Source: Colimorpha_A sp045533115 (GTDB taxonomy: Bacteria > Bacillota > Clostridia > Oscillospirales > CAG-272). From it: DNA of 38,968 nucleotides. Shown piece by piece: positions 32,138-38,968 of this stretch. Position 1 is the first letter of the stretch. Each line of letters opens with the position of its first letter. Both the position numbers and the translations under genes were made by a program. The stretch spans positions 1 through 38,968 of the forward strand of contig JAZSHF010000032.1 in assembly GCA_045533115.1 (NCBI GenBank), written 5' to 3'. The notes beneath the pieces were generated by a model. That model was not told where the DNA came from. It saw nothing but the letters and a program-made list of their open reading frames with translations, and searched no databases.

Positions 32138-33916
32138 TCATCCTTCAAATTGTGAATTGTAAAGGGAAGCGTAAACACCGTTTTTAGATAGTAGCTCATC
32201 GTGATTGCCGCTTTCGGCGATCTGTCCGTCTTTGATTACGAGTATAACGTCGGCGTTTTTAATGGTTGATAGGCGGTGTGCAATAACGAATGATGTTCGT
32301 CCCTGCATAAGGGAAAGCATCGCTTTTTGAATAGCTTGTTCTGTGCGTGAGTCGACGTTAGACGTCGCCTCGTCGAGTATCAAAATCGGCGCATCGGAAA
32401 GAAGCGCGCGGGAGATATTCAGAAGCTGCTTTTGCCCTTTCGAGATATTGACACCGTCGTCGGATAGAACCGTGTCATATCCGTCCTTGAGAGATAGAAT
32501 ATAGTCGTGAATCCCTGCGGTTCTTGCGGCTCTGACGATATCCTCGTCGGTCGCGTTTTTATTTCCGAACGCGATATTGTCACGGATCGTCCCCTCAAAG
32601 AGCCAAGTGTCCTGAAGCACCATCGTATATGATCGTCGAAGTGATTCTCGTGTTATATCGTATATGCTCTTGCCGTCAAGAAGTATATCGCCCGCCTGTG
32701 GGTCGTAGAAGCGCATAAGCAGGTTTGCAACAGTTGTTTTACCTGCACCCGTCGGGCCGACGATGGCAACGGTGCTGCCGGGCTTAACGTCAAGCGAGAA
32801 GCCCCTTATGACCGTTTTGTTTTCCTCATAGCCGAAGCTTATGTTTTTGAACGCTATTCCGCCCTTCACATCGGTTACCGATATCGCATTCTCGCAGTCG
32901 GGCTTTTCGGTCGGCTCGTCGAGAACACGGAAGATTCTTTCTGCCGCCGAGGTTGCCGACTGAAGGTCTGCAATAATGTTTGCAATTTCACCGACCGGTC
33001 CCGAGAAGCGTCTTGAATAAAGAATAAACTCTGAAATACCCGAGAGAGTTATACCGCCCGTAATGAACAGAATTGTTCCGAACATACTGACGAGCGACAT
33101 TGAAAGATTGCTGATAAAGTTGACACCGGGACCGATTTTACAGCCCTGATATTCGGCTTCAAAGAAGGTGTTGACCGCGTCGTCGTTTCGAGCGTCGAAG
33201 CGTCCTATTATGACTTCCTCGCGGTTATAAGCCTTGATCGTTTTCTGTCCCGACAGCATTTCCTCGGCGTAACCGTTAAGCTCACCGAGCTTTGCCGATC
33301 GCTTTCGGAAAAGCGGTCTGACCTTTTGAGAGCGGTACTTGATGAACCATATTGAGATCGGAAGAGTAACGGCGAAAACGAGAATGAGGGGGGGTGAGAT
33401 GATTATCATCATAGTAAAGGAGCCGATTATCGTAATCGCACTAGTTATGATCTGAAGCAGGTCGCTTGAAAGCGAGGTATTTATAGTGTCAATGTCATAA
33501 GAAAGTCGGCTTACGATGTCGCCCGTTTGGTTTTTGTCGAAGTAGCTTACAGGGAGAGAAAGGAGATGCGAAAACACCTGTTTACGCATATTGAAGGAGA
33601 TCCTCTTACTCAACTTAAGCATTATGATAGAGTTAACATAGGATAGAAGGGAAGATACGACATAGAATATCGCCATAAGCGAGCAGAAGAATATTACGGT
33701 ATCAAGATTGACCTTGCCGCGTCCGCCTTCAATCGCTTTGATCGCCTGTCCCGACAGCATTGGTCCCGCAAGAGACAACCCACTCGAAATCGCAACAAGT
33801 GCCATTGACGAGATGAACAGTGCCTTTTGCGACCAAAGATAGGGGAAGAGATTGCGAAGAACACCCCATTTGATAGTCGGCTTTACATGCGCGTTATTTG
33901 TATCATTGGCATTCAT
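32138..33916 (-). CDS. Heterodimeric ABC exporter subunit, catalytically competent half
   Basis: The 592-residue half-transporter has six membrane segments (about residues 30-330) and a C-terminal ATPase: Walker A GPTGAGKTT (387-395), Walker B LILDE with catalytic Glu516, and switch His547 in VIAHRLST. The signature reads ISKGQ (491-495) instead of LSGGQ. In heterodimeric exporters such as BmrCD, LmrCD and TM287/288 one ATP site is degenerate. Here this chain contributes Walker A/B, Glu and His to the working site and a non-standard signature to the other. The start overlaps the partner's stop by four bases. Drugs, lipids or peptides are possible cargo; the sequence does not decide. Confidence 0.92.
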   Translation of the reverse strand: MNANDTNNAHVKPTIKWGVLRNLFPYLWSQKALFISSMALVAISSGLSLAGPMLSGQAIKAIEGGRGKVNLDTVIFFCSLMAIFYVVSSLLSYVNSIIMLKLSKRISFNMRKQVFSHLLSLPVSYFDKNQTGDIVSRLSYDIDTINTSLSSDLLQIITSAITIIGSFTMMIIISPPLILVFAVTLPISIWFIKYRSQKVRPLFRKRSAKLGELNGYAEEMLSGQKTIKAYNREEVIIGRFDARNDDAVNTFFEAEYQGCKIGPGVNFISNLSMSLVSMFGTILFITGGITLSGISEFILYSRRFSGPVGEIANIIADLQSATSAAERIFRVLDEPTEKPDCENAISVTDVKGGIAFKNISFGYEENKTVIRGFSLDVKPGSTVAIVGPTGAGKTTVANLLMRFYDPQAGDILLDGKSIYDITRESLRRSYTMVLQDTWLFEGTIRDNIAFGNKNATDEDIVRAARTAGIHDYILSLKDGYDTVLSDDGVNISKGQKQLLNISRALLSDAPILILDEATSNVDSRTEQAIQKAMLSLMQGRTSFVIAHRLSTIKNADVILVIKDGQIAESGNHDELLSKNGVYASLYNSQFEG

Positions 33917-35628
33917 TGCGCTTCACCCCCGATCTGCGAAAGAGATATCTCTCTGTATATCTCGCAGGACGAGATCAGCTCGTCGTGAGTTCCGTCACCG
34001 ACGACCTTTCCGTCCTCAAGGACGAGTATTCTGTCAGCGTGGGAAATTGAGCTTACACGCTGTGCGACGATGACCTTTGTTGCGTTTGCGTAGTTTTCTC
34101 TGAGGGAGGCGCGAAGGATAGAATCGGTCTTGTAGTCAAGAGCGCTTGAACTGTCATCAAGAATTAAGATATCGGGTTTACATACGAGCGCGCGCGTTAT
34201 AAGAAGTCTTTGTCTTTGTCCGCCGCTGAGGTTGGTACCCTTTGTGTTTATGAAATGATCGACACCGTCGCTGAGCGAGGATACGAATTCACTTGCACAG
34301 GCGTTATCGAGTGCAAATGTCAAATCATCCTCCGTGATCTCTCGACCGAACGAAACGTTATCTATCAAGGTTCCCGCATATATAAAATCATTTTGAAGAA
34401 CGGTTCCGAACCTTGTGCGAAGCTCCTCGGCAGTAAGCGTTCTAACGTCGTGACCGTCAATCAGCACCGTGCCGCTATTCGGATCATAGAAACGCAGAAG
34501 GAGTTGGATGAGCGTTGACTTTCCGCTCCCTGTTGCTCCAATTATTCCAAGAGTTTGTCCTTTTTTTAGGGTGAATGAAATATTGTCAAGATTTTGACTA
34601 TTGCCGTTATAAGAGAACGATACGTTGCGGAATTCAATGAATGCATCGGTGTTCTCGCGTTTACCTTTGGGTAAATAGCTGATGTCGGGCTCAATGCTGC
34701 AAACTTCAGATATTCTGTCAGCGGATGCCGCACCCTTCGAGAACATCGTGAATATCCTCGTTATGTTGAGCATTGCGTTAAGAATGATGGTAAAGTATGA
34801 CATAAAGGCGATTATCATACCCGCCTCGGCGTTTCCCCCGTTTACTCTGATCGCTCCAATGAGGATCACGGCAGACATTCCGACATTCAGAAAAGCGTTC
34901 ATCAATGGCGTCGTTAATGACATAACGTAGCCCGATTTCAGCTCCGCTTTATTTAGGCTTCTGTTTTTTTCGTCAAACCTTTTGTTTTGGTGTCCGATAC
35001 GAGAGAGGGCCTTTATGACGCGTATACCCTGCGCGCTTTCTCGTACAGTGCCTACCATATCGTCGGTACGCTCCTGAACACTCTTATAAAGCGGTATTCC
35101 TTTTTTGGATATGAAAATGACAGCCCCCGTTATAAATGGGAGAACCGCAACCAAAACAAGGCAAAGCACCGGCTCCATCGAAAAAGTGATTATAATTCCG
35201 CCGATGAGGAGAATAGGCGCACGAACACCGAGACGCTGTATCATACCGATAGTATGATGAACGTTGTAAGTGTCGGACGTAAGGCGCGTTTCAAGCGTTG
35301 GGATAGTAATTTCATCTATTTGCTTTGACGAGAGGTAGGATATTTTCTTAAAGAGATCGCTTCTTATCTCTCTTGTGGTATCTCTGGCAACCGCACACGC
35401 AATGCGGTTGGCAATAATATTGCCCACAAGTCCTATGATCGCGCAAAGAAGCATTAGCATTCCGAAAAGCACGACTTTCTTGATCTCGCCGCCAGGAGCT
35501 ACGTTGTCAATAATATGCTCGAGAATGTAAGGGATCAAAAGGTCAACGATCGTTCCGACGATCTTTATTATCAGACCAATGATCATCATAGAATAATGAG
35601 GGCGAAGATATTTCATTATGAATTTCAT
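33913..35628 (-). CDS. Heterodimeric ABC exporter subunit, degenerate half
   Basis: The 571-residue half-transporter has six membrane segments in its first 310 residues and an ATPase with Walker A GATGSGKST (364-372) and a canonical signature LSGGQ (467-471). The residue after Walker B is Asp492 (LILDD) instead of catalytic Glu, and the switch His is Gln523 (VIVAQRVSS). Both changes mark the non-hydrolysing site of an asymmetric heterodimer; its good signature completes the partner's active site. It is the first gene of the pair and overlaps the second by four bases. A strong promoter with a palindrome over the -10 lies 31 nt upstream, suggesting repression by a local or distant regulator. 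Confidence 0.92.
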   Translation of the reverse strand: MKFIMKYLRPHYSMMIIGLIIKIVGTIVDLLIPYILEHIIDNVAPGGEIKKVVLFGMLMLLCAIIGLVGNIIANRIACAVARDTTREIRSDLFKKISYLSSKQIDEITIPTLETRLTSDTYNVHHTIGMIQRLGVRAPILLIGGIIITFSMEPVLCLVLVAVLPFITGAVIFISKKGIPLYKSVQERTDDMVGTVRESAQGIRVIKALSRIGHQNKRFDEKNRSLNKAELKSGYVMSLTTPLMNAFLNVGMSAVILIGAIRVNGGNAEAGMIIAFMSYFTIILNAMLNITRIFTMFSKGAASADRISEVCSIEPDISYLPKGKRENTDAFIEFRNVSFSYNGNSQNLDNISFTLKKGQTLGIIGATGSGKSTLIQLLLRFYDPNSGTVLIDGHDVRTLTAEELRTRFGTVLQNDFIYAGTLIDNVSFGREITEDDLTFALDNACASEFVSSLSDGVDHFINTKGTNLSGGQRQRLLITRALVCKPDILILDDSSSALDYKTDSILRASLRENYANATKVIVAQRVSSISHADRILVLEDGKVVGDGTHDELISSCEIYREISLSQIGGEAQ

Positions 35629-35650
35629 CGTTTGCCTCGTAAATATTTAA

Positions 35651-35670
35651 TTACAGTAATTATACTGTAA
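35651..35670. promoter_or_regulatory. Candidate operator overlapping the exporter -10 box
   Basis: TTACAGTA (35651-35658), four bases, and TACTGTAA (35663-35670) form a perfect inverted repeat. It covers the -10 hexamer of the ABC-exporter promoter, the usual place for a repressor of a drug exporter. The regulator is not encoded next to it. Confidence 0.55.
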
Positions 35671-35687
35671 AGAAGATAAGATGTCAA
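35659..35687 (-). promoter_or_regulatory. Consensus sigma-A promoter for the ABC exporter operon
   Basis: On the reverse strand TTGACA (35682-35687), a 17-nt spacer and TATAAT (35659-35664) form a perfect consensus, divergent from the birA promoter. Confidence 0.85.
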
Positions 35688-35701
35688 GAAAGTATCGGAT
35701 A

Positions 35702-35730
35702 TTGACAAAAAAACGGTTATATTATAAAAT
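35702..35730 (+). promoter_or_regulatory. Sigma-A promoter for birA
   Basis: TTGACA (35702-35707), a 17-nt spacer and TAAAAT (35725-35730) lie 22 nt before the birA ATG. Its -35 is only 14 bp from the divergent exporter -35. Confidence 0.78.
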
Positions 35731-35752
35731 TATTAAGGATAGGGGGGAGAGA

Positions 35753-36496
35753 ATGGCTGAACTGTTTTTGCGCGGTCGCAAGGTGGAAATTCAGCGTTAT
35801 GATATTCTTGAGTCAACGAATTCGTTTCTTAAGATGAAATGCAAGGAAGGCGCAGGTCACTATTATACCGTCATAGCCGACCGACAAAGCGGCGGCAGAG
35901 GACGGCTTGGACGAAGCTTTTTCTCGGATGGCGGCGGTCTATATATGAGCTTCCTTCTTAAAGATGTAGATGAGCCTGATATTATCGGTGTAACAGCTGC
36001 AACTGGTGTTTCGGTCTCTGAGGCGATCGAATCCGTGTGCGGTGTTAAATGCGGTATAAAATGGGTGAACGATCTTATCTTTAACGGGTTAAAGGTTTGC
36101 GGAATTTTAGCTGAGGGCGTTATCTCCGATGATGGGAAAATTAACGGAGTTGTTGTCGGAATCGGTGTCAATATTTCTCCGCCCGCTGGCGGCTTTCCAA
36201 ATGAAATTAAGGATATAGCGGGGTCGATATCTGACAGCTTTTCCTATGAAACTCGTAATACTCTTGCAATAGAGATATTAAGATCCTTTGACTCGAATTT
36301 CCGCTCTCGATCACTTCCCGAAAAATACAGGAAGCTTTCGACGGTTATCGGCGCGGATATTAAAGTAATTTCTCCTGATTCAACATATTATGCGGCAGTC
36401 GACGGAATTGACGATTCATTCGGATTGATGATTACTGATGAAAACGGTGTAAAGAAAACTCTCCGAAGCGGAGAGATAAGCATAAGAATGAAATAA
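35753..36496 (+). CDS. birA: Biotin-[acetyl-CoA-carboxylase] ligase
   Basis: The 247-residue ligase activates biotin to biotinyl-AMP and attaches it to carrier proteins. ESTNSFLK is near residue 23, the biotinyl-AMP loop ADRQSGGRGRLGRS near 46-59, and KWVNDL near 102. A C-terminal SH3-like domain follows. There is no N-terminal winged helix, so this is the monofunctional form and not a biotin-operon repressor. The ATG at 35753 was chosen for GGGGGAGAGA directly upstream; the open frame before it covers the promoter. It is a single-gene unit. Confidence 0.93.
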   Translation: MAELFLRGRKVEIQRYDILESTNSFLKMKCKEGAGHYYTVIADRQSGGRGRLGRSFFSDGGGLYMSFLLKDVDEPDIIGVTAATGVSVSEAIESVCGVKCGIKWVNDLIFNGLKVCGILAEGVISDDGKINGVVVGIGVNISPPAGGFPNEIKDIAGSISDSFSYETRNTLAIEILRSFDSNFRSRSLPEKYRKLSTVIGADIKVISPDSTYYAAVDGIDDSFGLMITDENGVKKTLRSGEISIRMK

Positions 36497-36519
36497 CCGA
36501 CGGAAAAACCGTCGGTTAT
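36493..36519. terminator. Bidirectional terminator between birA and the permease
   Basis: ATAACCGACGG/CCGTCGGTTAT (36493-36503 and 36509-36519) with loop AAAAA overlaps the birA stop. T-rich sequence follows on the plus strand (CTTTAT); the tail on the minus strand is weaker. Confidence 0.78.
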
Positions 36520-36521
36520 CT

Positions 36522-37664
36522 TTATATAAGTGAACAGAATACCATAAGTATTCCGAGGAACGAGAAATTTATAAGCGAAAAAATTATAAGATATTTTTTC
36601 GTGCCGCTTGGATCTATCGACTGATACTGGCGGAACGTTATGAGAGAAGCAAGAGAGGCTATAAGCGTTCCTGCTCCGCCGATGTTGACGCCTAAAAGCA
36701 GCTCGCGGTAGTTATCGGTGAATTCCGAAAGCAGGATGGCAGACGGAACGTTACTTATAAGCTGACAGGATAGGGAACTGACTATAAGTGCATTTTTCTG
36801 CATAAGACCTGAAAGAATGTCGCTTATAGCGTCTATCCGTGCCATATTTCCTGCAAATATAAAGAAGAAGACGAAGGTGAAGAGCAGAGCGTAGTCAACG
36901 TCTCTCAGAGCCTTTCTGTCAAGCACTATCATTGCCGCGGGAATAAGTATAAGTCCGATCACGAACGGGATAAGTCTGAAAACTATCAGAAGCGAGAATG
37001 CAAAAAGCGATAGGTAGGCAACCGTTCTCCTTATAGGAAGCTTAGTATGGTTTTCGCAGTTGAGTACGACCCTTTCGTTCTTTACGAATATAAATACCGA
37101 AAGAAGTATAAGAGATATAGAAAGAAGAAACGGCGGAAGCATTATAAGGGTAAATTCCCCGGTCGGGATCCTGAATTTGTTGTAAAGAAACAAATTTTGC
37201 GGGTTACCGAACGGTGTCACCATTCCGCCGAGATTGGCGGCAATATTTTGCATTATAAAGGTGTAGCAAATGTATTTCTTGTTTCCGGTTTCAGAAAGTG
37301 CTATGTAGCCGAGAGGGAGAAATGTTATCAGCGCCATATCGTTTGCTATCAGCATCGAGCCGATAAAGGTTATCATTAGGAGTGCAATGACGGTTTTTCT
37401 CGTGCTTCCCGCAAGGGAGACGAGCTTTCTTGCTACAACTGTAAAGAATTTGATATTACGAAGTCCGCAGATGACGGCAAGTGTGCAGAACAGACAGGTA
37501 AGCGTCCTGAAATCAAGATACGAGAGATACATCTTGTCGGGCGGAACGACAAGCGAGGATATAAGCGCGGCAAAAAACGCGACTATCAAGACCGCGTTTT
37601 GCTTTATATGATATGCGATTTTATGAAGATCGAGCCGACGTTTTAACGGTCCGTGAGCTATCAT
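36522..37664 (-). CDS. SLC13/ArsB-like ion-transporter-superfamily permease
   Basis: The 380-residue protein has about ten hydrophobic segments. GSMLIANDMALITFLPLGY near residues 100-120 and NLGGMVTPFGNPQNLFLY near 143-160 are the hairpin-loop motifs of the ion transporter superfamily (SLC13, ArsB, CitM), repeated weakly as SCQLISNVPSAILLSEF near 303. Substrates in this group include dicarboxylates, citrate, arsenite and sulfate, so none is assigned. There is no ars or citrate gene nearby. The ATG at 37664 has GGGAG 7 nt upstream and a promoter at 37693-37721. It is a single-gene unit ending at the terminator shared with birA. Confidence 0.82.
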   Translation of the reverse strand: MIAHGPLKRRLDLHKIAYHIKQNAVLIVAFFAALISSLVVPPDKMYLSYLDFRTLTCLFCTLAVICGLRNIKFFTVVARKLVSLAGSTRKTVIALLMITFIGSMLIANDMALITFLPLGYIALSETGNKKYICYTFIMQNIAANLGGMVTPFGNPQNLFLYNKFRIPTGEFTLIMLPPFLLSISLILLSVFIFVKNERVVLNCENHTKLPIRRTVAYLSLFAFSLLIVFRLIPFVIGLILIPAAMIVLDRKALRDVDYALLFTFVFFFIFAGNMARIDAISDILSGLMQKNALIVSSLSCQLISNVPSAILLSEFTDNYRELLLGVNIGGAGTLIASLASLITFRQYQSIDPSGTKKYLIIFSLINFSFLGILMVFCSLI

Positions 37665-37692
37665 AATACAACTCCCTAATAAATCCTCAAAA

Positions 37693-37721
37693 ATTATATC
37701 AAATCACAACGTCTTCTTCAA
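37693..37721 (-). promoter_or_regulatory. Sigma-A promoter for the permease
   Basis: On the reverse strand TTGAAG (37716-37721), a 17-nt spacer and TATAAT (37693-37698) lie 28 nt before the ATG. Confidence 0.75.
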
Positions 37722-37898
37722 GCGCTAAATTCTACAAGATTTCATTATGTAAACATTGTTTTTTACGGCAAAAGCGGTATAAATAAGTGTACTCCAATGG
37801 CAGAGATGCGTTTCACCGTTATAGTAATTGACTATGTAAATAGCACTCCTCGAAGCGTAATTTTCGCTTATATACTACTATAAATTGATATTTTTTTA
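37722..37898. other. AT-rich intergenic stretch without a supported gene
   Basis: The middle of the 318-bp gap between the divergent permease and zinc-ribbon genes holds no convincing gene. A weak TTGTTT-N16-TATAAA promoter-like pair lies around 37756-37783, and a weak AAGCG/CGCTT stem lies near 37854-37870. A 28-codon frame at 37797-37883 has no ribosome site. Confidence 0.6.
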
Positions 37899-37927
37899 TT
37901 GACAAGTTCTACCTATTGTGTTATAAT
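37899..37927 (+). promoter_or_regulatory. Consensus sigma-A promoter for the zinc-ribbon membrane protein
   Basis: TTGACA (37899-37904), a 17-nt spacer and TATAAT (37922-37927) form a perfect consensus 55 nt before the ATG. A small palindrome TTACA-TTAT-TGTAA (37936-37949) lies at the expected transcription start and could be an operator. Confidence 0.85.
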
Positions 37928-37982
37928 CACAATGGTTACATTATTGTAAACAAATTATTTCAAATTATTTGGAGGTCTCATT

Positions 37983-38786
37983 ATGTTCTGTAACAAATGT
38001 GGCAAAGAACTTTCTGACAACGCTACCTTCTGTTCCGGCTGCGGCAATCAGGTCGGTGCAGCTCCCGCAGTAGCTTCTGCTCCTGCCAACTCTTCTACTC
38101 CCCCTATTCTCTCTCGTCTTATCAGCCAGATTACCAACTTCTTCACTAAGAAGGACCCCGTTGGCGTAGTTGCTAACTCCGCAAAGGACAACAGCTTCTC
38201 CGGCGTTATCCTCGCAGTATTCGGCATTCTTATGTTTGCCGTAAGCGCGATGGTGAACGTAAATCAGGGCATGCTTTCCTACTACAAGAATGTTTATGAC
38301 GATATGTGGTCAAACAAGATCGCCAAACAAGTCGCAGAAAGATTCCCGACCGGAACCTCGTTCGGTATGTTCCTTCTGCTTGCGGTAATCGTTTTTGCAG
38401 TAGCTTTCGTTATGGTATACGTTGCAACTACAAAGGTTGCTAAGAAGCAGATCAGCATCGGCGGTGCAATAAACGTAGTTGCTTACGCTTCTATTCCGAT
38501 GATTGTTGTTTCAATTTTGAATATGCTTCTCGGACTCATTTGGTGCCCTCTTCCCGTTATCTTTATGCTTGTAGCTCTTTGCGCTACCGTTGCTATTATA
38601 GGATCTTCCGTTGACAAGGTTTCCGAAAGTCAAAAGCCCCTTACGGTTAAGCTTCTCGTTTTCGGCGTTACTGCTGTTGTCGCACTTATCTTCCTCTGGA
38701 TCGCTCTTAAGAGCATCAACAACCTCGAAGATAAAGAGGGCGCAATTTCTGCTCTCATAAACAACTTCATTGTAAAGATTGACTAA
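37983..38786 (+). CDS. Zinc-ribbon membrane protein
   Basis: The 267-residue protein starts with a zinc ribbon: MFCNKCGKEL (Cys3, Cys6) and TFCSGCGNQVG (Cys17, Cys20). An Ala/Pro/Ser linker follows, then about five hydrophobic segments (near 72-90, 125-148, 160-182, 190-212, 225-247) in a Yip1-like arrangement. Many clostridial genomes carry such zinc-ribbon membrane proteins, and their function is unknown. Codons are unusually C-ending in the first part, and the promoter and GGAGG site are strong, which suggests high expression. The gene is a single unit with its own terminator. Confidence 0.82.
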   Translation: MFCNKCGKELSDNATFCSGCGNQVGAAPAVASAPANSSTPPILSRLISQITNFFTKKDPVGVVANSAKDNSFSGVILAVFGILMFAVSAMVNVNQGMLSYYKNVYDDMWSNKIAKQVAERFPTGTSFGMFLLLAVIVFAVAFVMVYVATTKVAKKQISIGGAINVVAYASIPMIVVSILNMLLGLIWCPLPVIFMLVALCATVAIIGSSVDKVSESQKPLTVKLLVFGVTAVVALIFLWIALKSINNLEDKEGAISALINNFIVKID

Positions 38787-38795
38787 TTATTTCAC

Positions 38796-38824
38796 AAAAG
38801 CAGTCGCCGAGGCGACTGCTTTTT
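38796..38824 (+). terminator. Terminator of the zinc-ribbon membrane gene
   Basis: AAAAGCAGTCGC/GCGACTGCTTTT (38796-38807 and 38812-38823) with loop CGAG is followed by a T tract. Confidence 0.9.
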
Positions 38825-38837
38825 CTCATTGTAAACG

Positions 38838-38968
38838 AAAACCACCAGCAGTGCTGGTGGTTCCAAAAAGCTTTAGCTATGAGTAGAAAAAGAATCCTCC
38901 TTCGTTTATAATAGGAAGTGGGTTTGCCAACCACGACCAAAAAACGAAGGAGGAATCAAGTAATGAGA
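38838..38968 (+). mobile_element. Left end of an IS200/IS605-type insertion sequence (partial, runs off the window)
   Basis: A subterminal hairpin AACCACCAG/CTGGTGGTT (38840-38848 and 38854-38862, 5-nt loop) is of the kind bound by the TnpA of IS200/IS605 elements, which have no inverted terminal repeats. About 100 nt later GAAGGAGG and an ATG (38965) mark a gene start, of which only ATGA is inside the window; it is probably tnpA. The ribosome site is sequestered by a second long hairpin, as known for IS200. The element lies directly downstream of a terminator, a usual harmless landing place. The call rests on structure only. Confidence 0.55.
38895..38954 (+). promoter_or_regulatory. Hairpin covering the ribosome site of the putative transposase
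   Basis: TCCTCCTTCGTTT (38895-38907) is perfectly complementary to AAACGAAGGAGGA (38942-38954), which contains the GGAGG ribosome site 10 nt before the ATG at 38965. A small inner stem (GTGG...CCAC) lies in the loop. Such a fold keeps transposase translation low. Confidence 0.65.

Noticed and set aside
35681..35752. N-terminal extension of BirA as a DNA-binding domain
   Set aside because: The 24 extra codons are too short for a winged helix and overlap the birA promoter; the ATG at 35753 has the ribosome site.
37797..37883. 28-codon frame (MAEMRFTVIVIDYVNS...) in the intergenic gap
   Set aside because: A weak promoter-like pair precedes it, but there is no ribosome site, and its composition is that of random AT-rich DNA.

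Overview
The window looks like the chromosome of an anaerobic Bacillota of class Clostridia, probably a gut-type relative of the Oscillospirales. The reasons are an AT-rich background with strong sigma-A promoters (TTGACA-N17-TATAAT) and AGGAGG ribosome sites, a PPi-type phosphofructokinase, a single-chain PurL, a PurO-type IMP cyclohydrolase, formate-tetrahydrofolate ligase, and a VanG/VanT-type ligase and racemase. The genus cannot be fixed from the sequence alone.

Layout. 1-2574 (minus): maf, lepA and an HPr-like gene cut by the window edge. 2712-5137 (plus): a promoter, tRNA-Glu(CUC), a terminator, PPi-phosphofructokinase, and a three-S1-domain protein whose ribosome site is buried in a leader hairpin. 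5141-5442: a symmetric array of nine hairpins between two convergent genes. 5448-8643 (minus): a VanT-like membrane racemase and a VanG-like ligase. 8794-10140 (plus): a CNNM/CBS/CorC protein. 10176-13855 (minus): a HAD phosphatase and a 1003-residue MacB-like ABC transporter. 13967-16728 (minus): an unknown protein, then galE with a membrane protein. 16950-18932 (plus): a small Cys/Asp-rich membrane protein, mnmE and a small zinc-ribbon protein.

18998-31999 (plus) is the centre of the window. A sigma-A promoter and a ZTP (pfl) riboswitch with an overlapping terminator control a compact operon of about 12.8 kb: purE, a PurF homologue without its glutaminase residues, purM, an FNT-family formate channel, purN, purO, a stand-alone AICAR formyltransferase, purD, purL and fhs. 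Purine synthesis uses 10-formyl-THF twice, and ZTP reports its shortage. The operon therefore joins the sensor, the formyl-using enzymes, a formate channel and the enzyme that loads formate onto THF. purK, purC and purB are not in the window.

32138-35628 (minus) encodes a heterodimeric ABC exporter, divergent from birA (35753-36496). 36522-37664 (minus) is an ion-transporter-superfamily permease. 37983-38786 (plus) is a zinc-ribbon membrane protein. The last 130 bases look like the left end of an IS200/IS605-type insertion sequence with a hairpin over the transposase ribosome site.

The items most worth following up are the hairpin array, the VanG/VanT pair without other van genes, the ZTP-formate purine operon with its Cys-less PurF, and the hairpin that sequesters the S1-protein ribosome site.
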